Origin: Deinandra increscens subsp. villosa
Taxonomy: Eukaryota > Streptophyta > Magnoliopsida > Asterales > Asteraceae
Direction: 5' to 3'
Assembly (NCBI GenBank): GCA_039602395.1
Contig: JBCNJP010000017.1
Location: forward strand, 90,160,182 to 90,224,181
DNA: 64,000 nucleotides
The notes under the pieces: model-generated
What the model was told of the DNA's origin: nothing
Seen by the model: only the letters and a program-made list of their open reading frames with translations
Database searches by the model: none
Shown: positions 10,780 to 21,333 of the stretch, in pieces
Position numbering within the stretch: the stretch's first letter is position 1
Layout of the letters: the number at the start of each line of letters is the position of its first letter
Made by a program: the position numbers and the translations under genes

Positions 10780-12018
10780 TCAAGGATCGATCCAACAACA
10801 CTGATGGTCAATTGAAAAAACTTGAGTTCGAACTTAAAGAGGAGAGAGACTTCTTAGGGATGAAAAAAATGAACAAATTAAGGCCCTCTTCCTGAAGATT
10901 AAAGAATCGGATAAGAAACTTGATCTACTTATAGCTCATGTATTTGCACTTGGAACACCGTTACCACAACAACTTAATGCTCCGGCATCTACAGAGGTAA
11001 ATTCTTTACATCACACCTTAATCATACTATTCTCAAGTACCTTATAATAACATACATTCTTGTTCCAGAAGAACATAATCCGGATGAACTCTTGTTCCTG
11101 AAGAACACAAATAGATGCAAGTTCCTAGTACATAAGAATATATCCTTCATGTAAGAACACAATTATGAGTTAAATGGAGGTCTGCTATGATTCATTGAAA
11201 ATGTATGTTAATATGAAAAAATAGAGTATATACATAATATGTATGAATAAAACTGGAACAACTTATGTTAGATTAAAAAATAGAAAAAAATACTTAAATG
11301 ATAGGTCCGCTCATTATTCTGCTCTCACTTTTTACCAATTCAAAAACATTGTTCTAGGTAAATTCTAAGGAGATTTTTGTTGGATCTAGCCACAACACTA
11401 ATCATGCTGACATACACACAACGGTTAGTTTTTGTCAAACTCATTATCGGTTTGATTGCTCATTTACATAAAGTAAATAATTGAACTGTAGGGCATGAAA
11501 TCGGTGGTCGATCAACCTCGTCTGAAGCGGTTGGAAAGAAAAAGGTAAATATTTTCCAGTCAAGTTTCATTCCGTTCTATAGTTTCACAGTAATCTGTTT
11601 GGTAATGTCATGTAGTCCCATTTTAAATGTTATTTGGTACCTTAAACACTTGAACTAGGTAGGGATTGTTGGAACAAATGGTGAGATGTGTACCAAATAA
11701 AGTTCAACTGACTTTGAAGTTGATCCGGAACTTAATGTGATGTTCATCCGGATGTTTTAAGTTCATCTGGATATCTAATGTTCATCTGGAAATTAATTGA
11801 ATTGTAGGACCTGATGACCCATACTACTTGCAATAAAATGGCACTCCTCAGTCCATATCTATCATGGTGATAAGTATTTCAAAATTTGCTTAATATATTA
11901 TGATCAATTTCCATAACCTAATTATCAATTATATGTTTTGGTATAGGAAGAAATACAAGAAAAAATGGTCCTAATTAAGCTCAAATCTGGAAAGTTGAAG
12001 ATGAAGACCACATGGTAG
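10780..12018 (+). pseudogene. Degraded exon-intron gene of the CACTA element (putative)
   Basis: Short coding-like stretches alternate with AT-rich sequence and have plausible splice borders. One ends near 10998 before GTAAATTC and is rich in Lys and Glu. One lies at about 11358-11425. One starts after an AG near 11492 and ends before GTAAAT at about 11544. One starts after an AG near 11808. The last (11949-12018) encodes a Lys-rich tail ending in TAG at 12016. The position, just inside the CACTA subterminal repeats and pointing at the right end, fits a transposon-encoded gene. I recognise no domain, and the exon model is inference. Confidence 0.3.
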
Positions 12019-12169
12019 TGTTGTTGGCTCCAGGATTGAAAATTAAATTGAGAATAATGCTTGTATGCAGTGTATTTTTCTTTAAATTTTTATTTGTATT
12101 TCATTTGTATTTGACTTGTAATTGAACTTTATTTGATTTGTAATTAATAATTTGTAATAGGTTTTAAAT

Positions 12170-12770
12170 TGACCACGCGTATAGCAAGGACCCATCTGAT
12201 TTCAACAACCTTTTGGCCACTTTTTTTTTCCAAATATATGTGGCTAAAACACAAATATACATGACCATATAATACCAAAGGCCACACTTTTTATATTTTA
12301 ACGTGGTCGTTGCCACCATTTGGCCACACGTATTGGGACAACATATCTGATTTCAACTACCCTCTGGCCACTTTTTTTCCCAAATATATGTGGCTAAAAC
12401 ACAAATATACGTGACCATATAATACCAAAGGCCACGCTATTCATATTTTAGCGTGGTCATTGCCACCCTTTGGCCACGCGTATTGGGACAAAAATTATAA
12501 TTTCAGCAACTATTTGGCCATATTTTTTTATAACATATGTGGCTAAAACACAAATATACGTGACCATATAATACCAAAGGCCACGCTTTTGATATTTTAA
12601 CGTGGTCGTTGCCACCCTTTGGCCACGCGTATTGGGACAAAATGTATGATTTCAGCAACCATTTGGCCATATATTTTTATAATGTATGTGGCTAAAACAC
12701 AAATATATGTGACCATTTATTACCAAAGGCCACGTTAAACAAACACATGTGGCCATTGGGACCCTTTGGA
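12170..12770 (+). repeat. CACTA subterminal tandem repeats, period about 150 bp
   Basis: About four copies of a 149-150 bp unit. Landmark GGCCACRCGTATTGGGAC recurs at about 12322, 12472 and 12621, with a diverged copy near 12170. Each unit contains GTGGCTAAAACACAAATATA and both orientations of the short motif CCAAAGGCCACG / CGTGG. Such motif arrays near the ends are where CACTA transposases bind in studied elements; that role here is inferred. Confidence 0.75.
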
Positions 12771-12932
12771 CACGTTTTCCGGAAGAATTGTTTGATTACA
12801 ACAACAAATATTGATGCCCTTTAGCCACGTTTTCTAGGTGGTTTCAGCCACTGATATTGTAACGTGGCCGTAGGATACATAAGATGACGGGACCTTTGGT
12901 GTCGATTGAAATGAAAAAAAAACGTGACCAAA

Positions 12933-12983
12933 CACCTTTGGTCACGGTTTTTTCCGTGGCTAAAGGTGAATTTTGACGTAGTG
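12933..12983 (+). repeat. CACTA right terminus with hairpin
   Basis: CACCTTTGGTCACGG (12933-12947) and CCGTGGCTAAAGGTG (12954-12968) are complementary at 13 of 15 positions. They are followed by AATTTTGACGTAGTG, ending at the CACTA terminus at 12983. Confidence 0.7.
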
Positions 12984-13147
12984 TTGACAATGATGATCTA
13001 CTCACATAAGCTCCAGTTTTAAATACTCTAGTACTTAAAGAGTACAAGTATGACGATGCTTATGGTAGACCCAAGACCACTAAGGCTTGGGTCCCCTATA
13101 GAAATTGATCAATTCTGATATGTGCAGGTGCAAAATAAAGGCCAACA
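12984..13147 (+). pseudogene. SIRE-like gag C-terminal fragment
   Basis: The frame after the CACTA end encodes a short copia gag tail containing TKAWVPYRN, followed by stops. It runs up to the CAACA target site of element B. It continues after B at 19682 with the protease, so B inserted at the gag-protease junction. Confidence 0.65.
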
Positions 13148-13554
13148 TGTTAGAGCATATTCCTATGCTACCGTTGTGTCTCATGTATTGTATCTAGACT
13201 AGAGTATCTTTGTGACTCATATAGTCAACATACCAAGATGGCCGTAACATATGGTTCGCCGTACCAGTTAGTACGGGCGTACCAACTGGTTCGCCAGGTA
13301 GTACGGGCGTACCAACTGGTTCACCAGGTGGTACGCCGCCCAGTTTGTAAGTGACTATAAATAGTTCATGTTAGAGAGAGCTTAGGAGTTCTGAGAGATA
13401 CATATTCTTAATTGTGTGTATTTGAGTGTGTTCTCTCTCTCTCTAGATTCCTTATAATCATCTTTGTGAATCAATAAAGCAAAGCTTTATTTACATCCGT
13501 GTTCATCGATTAACCGAATCATGTAGTAGTAAGATCCGCTTCTATGGTTTTACA
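13148..13554 (+). repeat. Family B 5' LTR
   Basis: Starts TGTTAGAGCATATTCC and ends GGTTTTACA, 407 bp. TATA-like CTATAAATAG lies near 13353. It contains GGTACGGGCGTACC-type inverted repeats. It is about 31 bp longer than the 3' LTR because a segment with GTACGGGCGTACCAACTGG is present twice. Confidence 0.88.
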
Positions 13555-13556
13555 AG

Positions 13557-13568
13557 TGGTATCAGAGC
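13557..13568 (+). other. Primer binding site, initiator Met-tRNA
   Basis: TGGTATCAGAGC, two bases after the family B 5' LTR. Confidence 0.9.
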
Positions 13569-14295
13569 ATTTGGTTGCTCTACTGCTGCATTTTTGGTCA
13601 ATTTTCAAGATTTTTAGAGAGAGAAAGTTTGGGTTTGAGTCGTTTTTCATCAAATTCTTCCAATTTCAAGTGTTACTAAGGTCAAAAATGATTTCTAAGC
13701 GTTCCTAGTGTGTTTGCGCACCTAACTGGTCCAATTTCCAGCTCAAACAGTTCAGAATTCGAAACTTTGATCGATCTCAGGTTGGTATGCCACTAGGTAC
13801 GCCTGAAGAACACCTTAGTACGCTGCTGGTATGCAAGGCAATATTCATAAGTTTCTAGTACGATGATCAGTGGTACGGAAGGCAATCTTCAAGACTGGTA
13901 CGTGACGGTTACTACCTGGTACGCTAGCGGTTACACCGTACCAATTTGGTACGCAGCTTGGTCTGGTACGTCGATCTTTCTGATTCGTTGTTTGGTACGT
14001 TGGAGTGTTTGGTCCGCTGGTGGTTTGTTGAAGAAGAGTGGTACAGAAGTCAAAATTTTGGTCCGCTGAGATTGTTTTTGGTACGCTGGCAGAAAAGTGT
14101 TATTCATTAAAACTGACGTAACTTGAGGACCGTTAAGAGTTACGGGAGCTAATACCAGCCAAAACGTTCGTTTCAATGAGATCTATACTTTTATTGGCCT
14201 AACGGCCAGTACCCTCCAGTTTGACCATCAAAATCTGCTTGGAAGACCTCCGTTTTTTAGTCTGAAGCTCCTGCGCTCGGTAGCATAAGTTCAAA
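13569..14295 (+). other. Family B 5' leader with GGTACG repeats
   Basis: Non-coding leader. Between 13785 and 14090 there are at least 8 exact GGTACG copies and several near copies (AGTACG, GGTATGC, CGTACC). The LTR carries the same motif as an inverted repeat. Open frames here are incidental. Confidence 0.7.
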
Positions 14296-17200
14296 ATGAG
14301 TGATTATCAAGCGTTTTCGGCTATTCAATCTTCAATGCAAAATTTGTTGAACTACGATAATGAAATCGGAACAAATCAGAAAGTTCCTAAATTGTTAAGA
14401 TTGGAAAATTATCACAACTAGAAGCAACGGTATGAAGCATATATCAATGCACTTGATGTTGATCTTTGGATACCAATTGAACAAGAATACAAGTATCCTA
14501 AGAAAAATGGAGAACAGGTCATGCTAAGTGATCTTGATAAAGATGAGCGGAAAACTTATGCACGAGAAAAGAAAACGTATGGAAATCTCACTATGGCATT
14601 ACCAAGAGAACTTCTGCATCAGTTTAAAACTTGCACAACTTCTAAAACTTTATGGGATGCATTAAAAGATAGATGTGCAGGAAACGATCAGTATAAGAAA
14701 AGTCGAAAGAAAGTTTTGTTAAAAGAATTCGACAACTTTCAGCATTGTGAAAAAGGAATTATTTCAGACCTGGTTTCTAGATTTTCACATCTTGTTAGTG
14801 AACTTGGAGAACTCAAAGTTACCAAAGATGATGAGGATTTGAAAGAAAAGTTATTGGAGGCGCTGCCGAATAGCTGGGAGAATTATGTTCTGTTACTGAC
14901 ACATGATAATGACTATTCTAAATGGTCCTTTCACAAATTAACTGGAAAGTTGCAAGCTCGTGAGTTAGAAATGAGGGTGAAAAGATATACACCTGCTCTA
15001 CATCAGAATCCAGAATTGTATTATGGAGATAATTCAGCCACTATAAATGCTAAATCAAAATCACATTCTGATACAAGTGTTAATCCACCATTAGCAACTT
15101 TTCTAGCTGGAAAGTCTGAACGATCTGGTTATTCTTCAGGTTGCAGTTTTACGATTCCTGATAGATCATCAACTAAATCTACTCCTGCTCAAGCAACCGA
15201 AGATCTAGCTGCTTTTTTATCTACTTTCATATCATCTTCGTCTGGATCAGTTTTTAGTCAAATTGGTCAATCTATATTGTTTGGAGACGATTTAGATCAG
15301 TTGGATGAAGATCAATTGAATAAAATCGATCTGGAATGGCAGTTTGCTATGGTAATGGAGGGAGGAAGGAGATTCATGAAGAAACATGGCAAGACGTCTA
15401 TTCTTCAAGGAGGAAAGCTTGGTTTGGATAAACGAACGATTAAATGTTTTAAATTTGACAAATATGGACATTTTGCTCGGGATTGTTCTCAATCGTCATC
15501 TGACAAGGGTAATTCTGATAAGAATGTTCACAATAAAGAAGCTAAAGCTATGATATCTCAAACTAATGAAGGATATGATTGGTCTAAAGATTTTCCGAAC
15601 GAATCTGCTCTTTTTCGAAATGAGGAATCTACATTTATTACCGCTGTGCAAGTAGAATCAAGTGATTCTGATTCAGAAGTGAGTGGTTATGAATCAGTGT
15701 GTGAATTTTGTTCACAAAAGGATATTCGAATTCAAAAATTGATAAAGGAAAGTGAAGGTCAAGTTGCTGAACTCAAAAGAAAGGATGAAGAATTGAAAAA
15801 TTATGACAAGAAATGTCAAGATTTTGATGAACTTTGCAAAGTAAATGAGAAGCTACTCAAAGAAAAGAGTGTGTTTTTGGAAGAATTAGCCGATCGACAA
15901 AAATTGTCAGAAGGTTGTATTCAGAATGATCGCCAAAAGTCACAACTTCAACATGAGAATGAGGAGTTCATGACAAATAATGGTCAAGTTAACTTCTGCT
16001 AATGAAAAGTTGGTCAAGGAGGTTAAAGAATATAAGTCTCAAGCTAAAGATGCGTGTGAAGATTTCGAGAATCTATTTCAAAAATCCACAGCAAGAGTAG
16101 AAGCACTTAAAGCATCTAACGATGAACTTCTAAAAGCTTTAGATGTGGTTACTGCTGAAAGAACTCAATATCAAATTATTCAGTCAGAATTACAAGATAA
16201 GATCACTACTCTGAAGAAGGACAAGATTTTATTAACCAAAAATTTTGAGATATATAAGGAAAGAGTGGATAAAATTACAAAAGAAGTGCATGCTGCTCAT
16301 GATGGTATGAGAAGAGAAAAATCGTTAGTTCACAGCACATCTGAGAAATTGATTCAATCGGAAAAGGCTGTTGCTGAAGCTCAAAAGACCATAGCAGATT
16401 TCAATATTGAAATCTTAGATCTAAATCGTCAATTGCATAATTTAAAGAATTCTCACTCTTTTGCAATTTATTTGTGTCAAGACAATAATTTCAAGAAGGT
16501 GTTTGGAGGCGATGATTTCAATCAAATTCTGCATCCAGTTATTCAATCTGATGCTTTAGCTGATATTCATTCTTCTGATATTACAGGCGATTACTCTGAA
16601 ATTGTGTCTGAGAAATTGAAGAAGAAGAATTCAAAGATTTTCAACAAGAAAATGGAATCTTCAGCATCTGGTGCACCAACGTTTGTTAAATTTGTTTCTG
16701 GTGGAACTGGTATAGTTGATAAAGAAATGTTTGATGACAAGATGGTAGAGAAAGATGAAAAGATAGTGTCTGATGAACAGTTGGCTGCTAATTTGGTAGA
16801 AGCTAACAATTTGAAGGATATTAAAGCTAAATTTACCCAGGCTGCTAAAGCTGGTCCTTCAAGCTCTCAGGTTGATCTATCCAAGCTACCTGGTTACAAA
16901 CAAGCTGGTTTGGGTAGTGAAGGCAAGAAAGTTGCAAAGAGAGAACCGAAAATTGTGTGAAAGAATGTTCAGAAAGCAAAGAAAGATACAAGCTTGGATC
17001 AAATATATCACGTGGCTCGAGTTTTCATTTCTACCATGGAGAAGGGATTTGGGGGAAAGCAAAAGAAGAAGTTTTCGTCTGAAAGTTTTTCAAAAGAATC
17101 TTCTTCATCTGGTTCTAATGCTACACCTCAAAGTCCTACATCTAAATGGGTACATTCTAATCGATTTCAAGTTTTTAATGATATTTCTGATGATACTGAG

Positions 17201-17583
17201 TTCACTATAAATCTCATCCAGTTCAGGACAAGGTACACTCTAAACGAGCATATCGTTTGTGCTACCAATGTCGCCGAAAGGGACATATGGCCCAGGATTG
17301 TCCTGTAACGGCCAAATGAATGTTTTCTGAAAAAACTGCCACAATAATTGATGAATCAAGCAGAATTTTTACTGATTTACCACCTTCATTTTTTAAATCG
17401 AAAAGTAAACAAGTTTTTAAAAGTGATTCTAGTGTTGGTAATTCATCACAAGATGATGTTTCGGTAAAAATTGCACCTGCAAAAATGCAGTGGCGACCTA
17501 AAGTGGTCAGCACGGCTGCTTCTGATTTTGTGGAAGACACTGGTCGACCGGAAGCTGTGTGCTTTGGGTCTTTTCAATACTAA
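14296..17583 (+). pseudogene. Family B Gag-like protein, broken
   Basis: A large copia-type Gag with a UBN2-like capsid region (residues about 40-230), a long coiled coil in the middle, and two zinc-knuckle sites. The ATG at 14296 is supported by similarity to the start of the family D protein. A TAG at 14419-14421 stands where D has Trp. The frame then stays open to 16002, continues in a second frame from about 15980 to 16960, and continues in other frames to the stop at 17583. The first knuckle reads CFKFDKYGHFARDC, so its second Cys has become Phe. A second knuckle of the form CX2CX4HX4C, starting near 17260, is in another frame. The protein ends with DTGRPEAVCFGSF, shared with D. No catalytic domain follows. 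Confidence 0.75.
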
Positions 17584-18208
17584 TCGTTAAATCCAGTGTG
17601 CAGGTTTCTTCAAGAAGACATGTCGGTGATTGTTCAAGCAGTTACTGATAGTGGAGTCTCCTGTTTAACTTAAATTGAATGATCCTTATTTCAAAATTGA
17701 AAGTTTTTTTTCCTGAAAGCTTAACATGCAAGGTATCAGTATCGATTGGTCAATTTTATTTTTACTTTCCGTATGTAGTTTAGGGGGAGAAAATTGAAAA
17801 ACCAAAAATAGCGTTTTTGTGTTTTTGTTAAAATGAAAAATCCAAAAATAGAGTTTTCATTTTAAGGGGGAGAAAATAGAAAAATACAAAAACATTGAAA
17901 AATGATAAATTATATCCCACATATTTGGGAAATGAAGGTACATTGGCTTACGTGTCTGACTCATGGATAAAATAGATGAAAAATCCATAAGATCATTTGC
18001 TCGATGTGCTTGGTAGGCTCGACATTAAATCAGAAAGTATTCAAATGTGATATTCATTAAATTCAAATGCTTGACCACGTGGACAACATCTTGATGCATA
18101 TCTCATGATATCAAGAAAAAGATATGTGGAAAAAGATAAATGAGAAGTCACTGTGTATACATGTGTTCATTTTGCAAAGATTTAAACTTGTTTGATTTTC
18201 TTTATTTT

Positions 18209-18269
18209 GTCAAACGATCGGACTTTCTCTGTGTGTCCACAAGACCGACCTGATTGTTGTTCATTTGAC
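18209..18269 (+). other. Structured RNA module B1 (candidate)
   Basis: Outer stem GTCAAACGA (18209-18217) against TCATTTGAC (18261-18269), 8 of 9 pairs. The core is UCUG, a GUC stem closed by a CACAA loop, GAC, then CGACC. The D counterpart has a perfect outer stem. Confidence 0.6.
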
Positions 18270-18295
18270 GTTTTGCTTTATTTCTTTGGTGTTTC

Positions 18296-18359
18296 GTATA
18301 ACTCATCGGACTTTCTCTGCGTGTACGGAAGTACCGACCTGATTGTTGTTGAGTTATAC
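18296..18359 (+). other. Structured RNA module B2 (candidate)
   Basis: Outer stem GTATAACTC (18296-18304) pairs perfectly with GAGTTATAC (18351-18359). The inner stem ATCGG pairs with CTGAT. The central hairpin is GTAC-GGAA-GTAC, a GNRA loop. Confidence 0.65.
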
Positions 18360-18389
18360 AATTTCAACTTGTTTTTATTTTCTTATTTT

Positions 18390-18448
18390 GTTAAATCCGA
18401 GGCCTTATCTGCGTATCGAAAGATCGACCTTAAGGTAGACGATTTAAC
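18390..18448 (+). other. Structured RNA module B3 (candidate)
   Basis: Outer stem GTTAAATC (18390-18397) pairs perfectly with GATTTAAC (18441-18448). The inner stem is CCTTA with TAAGG. The central hairpin is ATC-GAAA-GAT. Confidence 0.65.
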
Positions 18449-19300
18449 GTTCTTATTTCTTTTTGCATGGAACACAGTTGATTAAATCATGAATACAATC
18501 ATTATGTGATCAAATCACAAATGAAATCACAAAGTGTGATAAGCAAATACATATCTGAGAATGTCTAATAGTGTGGGGTACATTGGTCAAAGCAATCTAA
18601 TTAATACAATAACATATCCAGATGTTTTGAGTATGATTGTGCCTGAGTTTAAGTTGGACAAATTATACCAGTAATCGACATGACTTGTGAGCTGAAGTAA
18701 TTGAAATTGAAGTGTAGTTCAGCATGTCATGTCCAATATGATCCCAAGTTGTGATCTTTCTCGCAAAAGACAAAAATAGTGTGTGATTCATTATTTCATT
18801 TCTATAGTGCATTTATGTTTCATATCTGAAAAATCCAAAAAGATTTTAGGTGTGTTTTAACATAAACTTAGAAAAATCAAAAAGATTTTCGGTGTGTTTT
18901 GATACAAAGCTTCAAAAAGCCATAAATATTTTGTTTCTAATTTGTTTTCGACCGATCGATACACGGTAGGAAATCAAAATTTCAAAACTATATCTTGGAT
19001 TCTTTAAGAGAAGTTTTGCGCCAAGATTAAATTAATTTTCAATAAGAAAAAAAGACCGCGTTTCTGTCTTTTGAAATTGACAGGTTCTGTGTGACAATAC
19101 TCAAGCATGGTGAAAGGGGGGGAGTATGTAATACCTTTTACAAGTGGATCTTGAAGTTCAAAGATTGTTGAAGAGCCATGCAAGCTCTATTTCTAACAAG
19201 ATTTCAAGTTGAATATTGGACGCAGCGACGCTGAAGATTGAAGACTGAAGTTTAGTTAGATAAATAGATAGCTAGATACACTACACGTTAAGGGGGAGTT

Positions 19301-19676
19301 TGTTAGAGCATATTCCTATGCTACCATTGTGTCTCGTGTATTGTATCTAGACTAGAGCGTCTTTGTGAGTCATATAGACAACATACCAAGATGGCCGTAC
19401 CATATGGTTCGCCGACCATTTGGTACGGGCGTACCAACTGGTTCGCCAGGTGGTACGCCGGCCAGTATGTAAGTGACTATAAATAGTTCATGTTAGAGAG
19501 AGCTTAGGAGTTCTGAGAGTTTTATCTTCTTAACTGTGTGTATTTGAGTGTGTTCTCTCTCTCTCTAGATTCCTTGTAATCATATTTGTGAATCAATAAA
19601 GCAAAGCTTTATTTACATCCGTGTTCATCGATTAACCGAATCATGCAGTAGTAAGATCCGTATCCGTGGTTTTACA
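19301..19676 (+). repeat. Family B 3' LTR
   Basis: 376 bp, TGTTAGAGC to GGTTTTACA, followed by CAACA. It has one copy of the GGTACGGGCGTACC segment where the 5' LTR has two. Confidence 0.88.
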
Positions 19677-19681
19677 CAACA

Positions 19682-20271
19682 CAACCTATGGGTAGTAGAC
19701 AGAGGATGCACTTGCCATATGACAGGGAATAAGCACATACTGGAAAACACAAAAAGAGTCAATGGAGGACCAGTTGCCTTTGGAAGCACAAAGGAACATA
19801 TCTTAGCACAAGGAGATGTGAGTAATGGACTGGTAAGCTTTGATAAAGTCAATTTTGTTGATACATTGAATTTTATATCTTCTTAGTGTCTCAAAAATGT
19901 GTGACAAGAGTTTAAATTTAATGTTTAATGAGAGAGAGGCCATAGTTCTCAAACCTGGTGTAACCATTCTTGATGAGCTAATCATGCTTAAAGCACCTAG
20001 GAGAGATGGACTATATGTTTTGGATATGTCAGTTGCTACACCTTCCTGTGGCACTGCCTGTTTCATATCCAAAGCCTCAACTAATGAATCTGATTTGTGG
20101 CTTTTTTATAGGAGGTTAGAGCATGTAAATTACAAGAACATGAACATAATTGTCAATCTTAGCTTGGTTAAGGGTTTTCCTAACAAGCATTTTACATATT
20201 CTGAACATTGTGTGCCTTGTCCCAAGGGAAAGCAACACAGAACCTCTTTCAAGCCAAAAGTTGAATCTTCT
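19682..20271 (+). pseudogene. SIRE-like protease and GAG-pre-integrase fragment
   Basis: After the B insertion the SIRE frame resumes with LWVVDRGCTCHMTGNKH, a copia aspartic protease active site in which the usual D-S-G reads D-R-G. After stops near 19884-19990, a frame from 19897 encodes a pre-integrase region (LWLFYRRLEHVNYKNM) with the Cys pair of the integrase zinc finger (CVPCPKGKQH). It breaks at the CTTCT target site of element C. The altered protease motif and the stops show loss of function. Confidence 0.75.
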
Positions 20272-21319
20272 TGTTGGAACATCCAAGATGAGTGAAGATG
20301 AAGACATTCAATGTATTTGTTCCAAATGGGTCAAAACGGGTCAAGTCTATGTAACGCGAAGATTTCAAGTATTTAACTTATTTCCTGAGTTTGGAGTTAA
20401 CGTCTTGACGATACCGAAGTCAATTGGCGGTGTTCAACATTAGTCATCCCAAGTTGGTGTGTTTTCAGCCTTGGAGATCTTGTTTGTTCTTAAAGATCTC
20501 GCTGATAAGCCTTGGAGATCTCGTTTGTTCTTGGATATCTCGCTGAAAGCCTTGGAGATCTCGTTTGTTCTTGGAGATCTCGCTGATAAGCCTTGGAGAT
20601 CTCATTTTCTTGGCGACCTCACCAAGGTCTGAAGGCTGTGATTTGTTCTTGGCAACCTCACCAAGGTCTTAAGGCTACGATTTGTTCTTGGTGACCTCAC
20701 CAAAGTTTGGCGACCTCACCAGCCTTGGCGACCTCACCAACCTTGGCGACCTCACCAACCTTGGCGACCTCACCAACCTTGGCAACCTCACCAACCTTGA
20801 CGACCTCACCAAGGTCTGGAGTTTGAGACTTGTTCTTGGCGACTTCAGAAATGGTGTTGGCGATCTCGTGGAACTGTTTGGTGATTTGGAGCAATTCAAC
20901 ACTCGGATATGATCTGTAAACGTGCCAATACCTTCGAGACAACGTCAAGACAACTTCAACAACACTTAAGACGACACGTGAGTTGGTTTTAGCCGAGACA
21001 ACTAAACCGGATCGTTTACCTCAAACGAAGCTTATTTGATTTAGTTTTGTTTCACTCCTTGTTGTTGCTATAAATAGTACACTTAGGATATTATACAAAG
21101 AGAGAAGAGAGTGAGGATAAGTGTGTGTTTTCCATGGTGTAATCTTCTTTTCTCTCAACACTTGTAATCCATTGTTCTTGATATAGCAATAAATATTGAG
21201 ATTTAAAGATTGTTCTTCGTGTTCTTGGTTTAATTCGTTTAAGCTTCTTGATCGATCCGCTTTCCGCACCTGATCGGTCTCGTACTTGTGAGATCCTCGG
21301 GTCTAAGTAGGACCTAACT
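20272..21319 (+). repeat. Family C 5' LTR
   Basis: Starts TGTTGGAACATCCAAG and ends near CCTAACT; the 3' LTR ends CCTAACA. CTATAAATAG near 21068 is a TATA candidate. It contains about four repeats with the palindrome GAGATCTC (about 20470-20610) and then about six 18-bp units. Confidence 0.88.
20695..20815 (+). repeat. 18-bp tandem repeat in family C LTR
   Basis: About six units of CTTGGCGACCTCACCAAC or close variants. The 3' LTR has about four units at 27150-27225, a difference of two units. Frames open through it on both strands because 18 is a multiple of three, but they are not genes. Confidence 0.8.
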
Positions 21320-21321
21320 AT

Positions 21322-21333
21322 TGGTATCAAAGT
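21322..21333 (+). other. Primer binding site, altered
   Basis: TGGTATCAAAGT, the initiator Met-tRNA site with two differences from TGGTATCAGAGC, just after the family C 5' LTR. Confidence 0.75.

Larger units (their letters stand above)
1..12983 (+). mobile_element. CACTA (En/Spm-like) DNA transposon, right-hand part
   Basis: The right end is at 12983. The last bases read TTTTGACGTAGTG, the reverse complement of a CACTA-type terminus (CACTACGTCAAAA). Upstream lie subterminal repeats built on CCAAAGGCCACG and its complement, as in plant CACTA elements. Directly after 12983 the interrupted SIRE-like coding sequence resumes; TTG at 12984-12986 would be one copy of the 3-bp target duplication. 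No matching left end is visible, so the element starts before the window. The decamer array (1-900), a degraded gene (10780-12018) and the family A retroelement array (2319-10439) lie within it. The end is well supported; the total extent is inference. Confidence 0.65.
17584..19300 (+). other. Family B 3' non-coding region
   Basis: Non-coding from the gag stop to the LTR. In order: an AAGGGGGAGAAA-type purine stretch (about 17780 and 17862), a block with TCTGACTCATGG and the conserved TGGTAGGCTCGAC (18003-18023), three hairpin modules (18209-18448), and a block with TTGGACA, a long hairpin and GATCCC (18645-18764). The polypurine tract ends it. The order and much of the sequence match family D at 32079-33804. 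Confidence 0.75.
13148..19676 (+). mobile_element. Family B gag-only LTR retrotransposon
   Basis: LTRs at 13148-13554 and 19301-19676, flanked by CAACA (13143-13147 and 19677-19681). Between them are a primer site, a long leader, a large gag pseudogene (14296-17583), a 1.7-kb non-coding region with three hairpin modules, and a purine tract AAGGGGGAGTT (19290-19300). There is no protease, integrase or RT. Gag and the 3' region are closely related to family D, but the LTR and leader are not. Confidence 0.88.

Noticed and set aside
20470..20840. Regular repeats resembling a CRISPR array or a repeat protein gene
   Set aside because: Units are directly adjacent without unique spacers, lie inside an LTR, occur again in the matching 3' LTR, and are open in several frames only because the unit is 18 bp.
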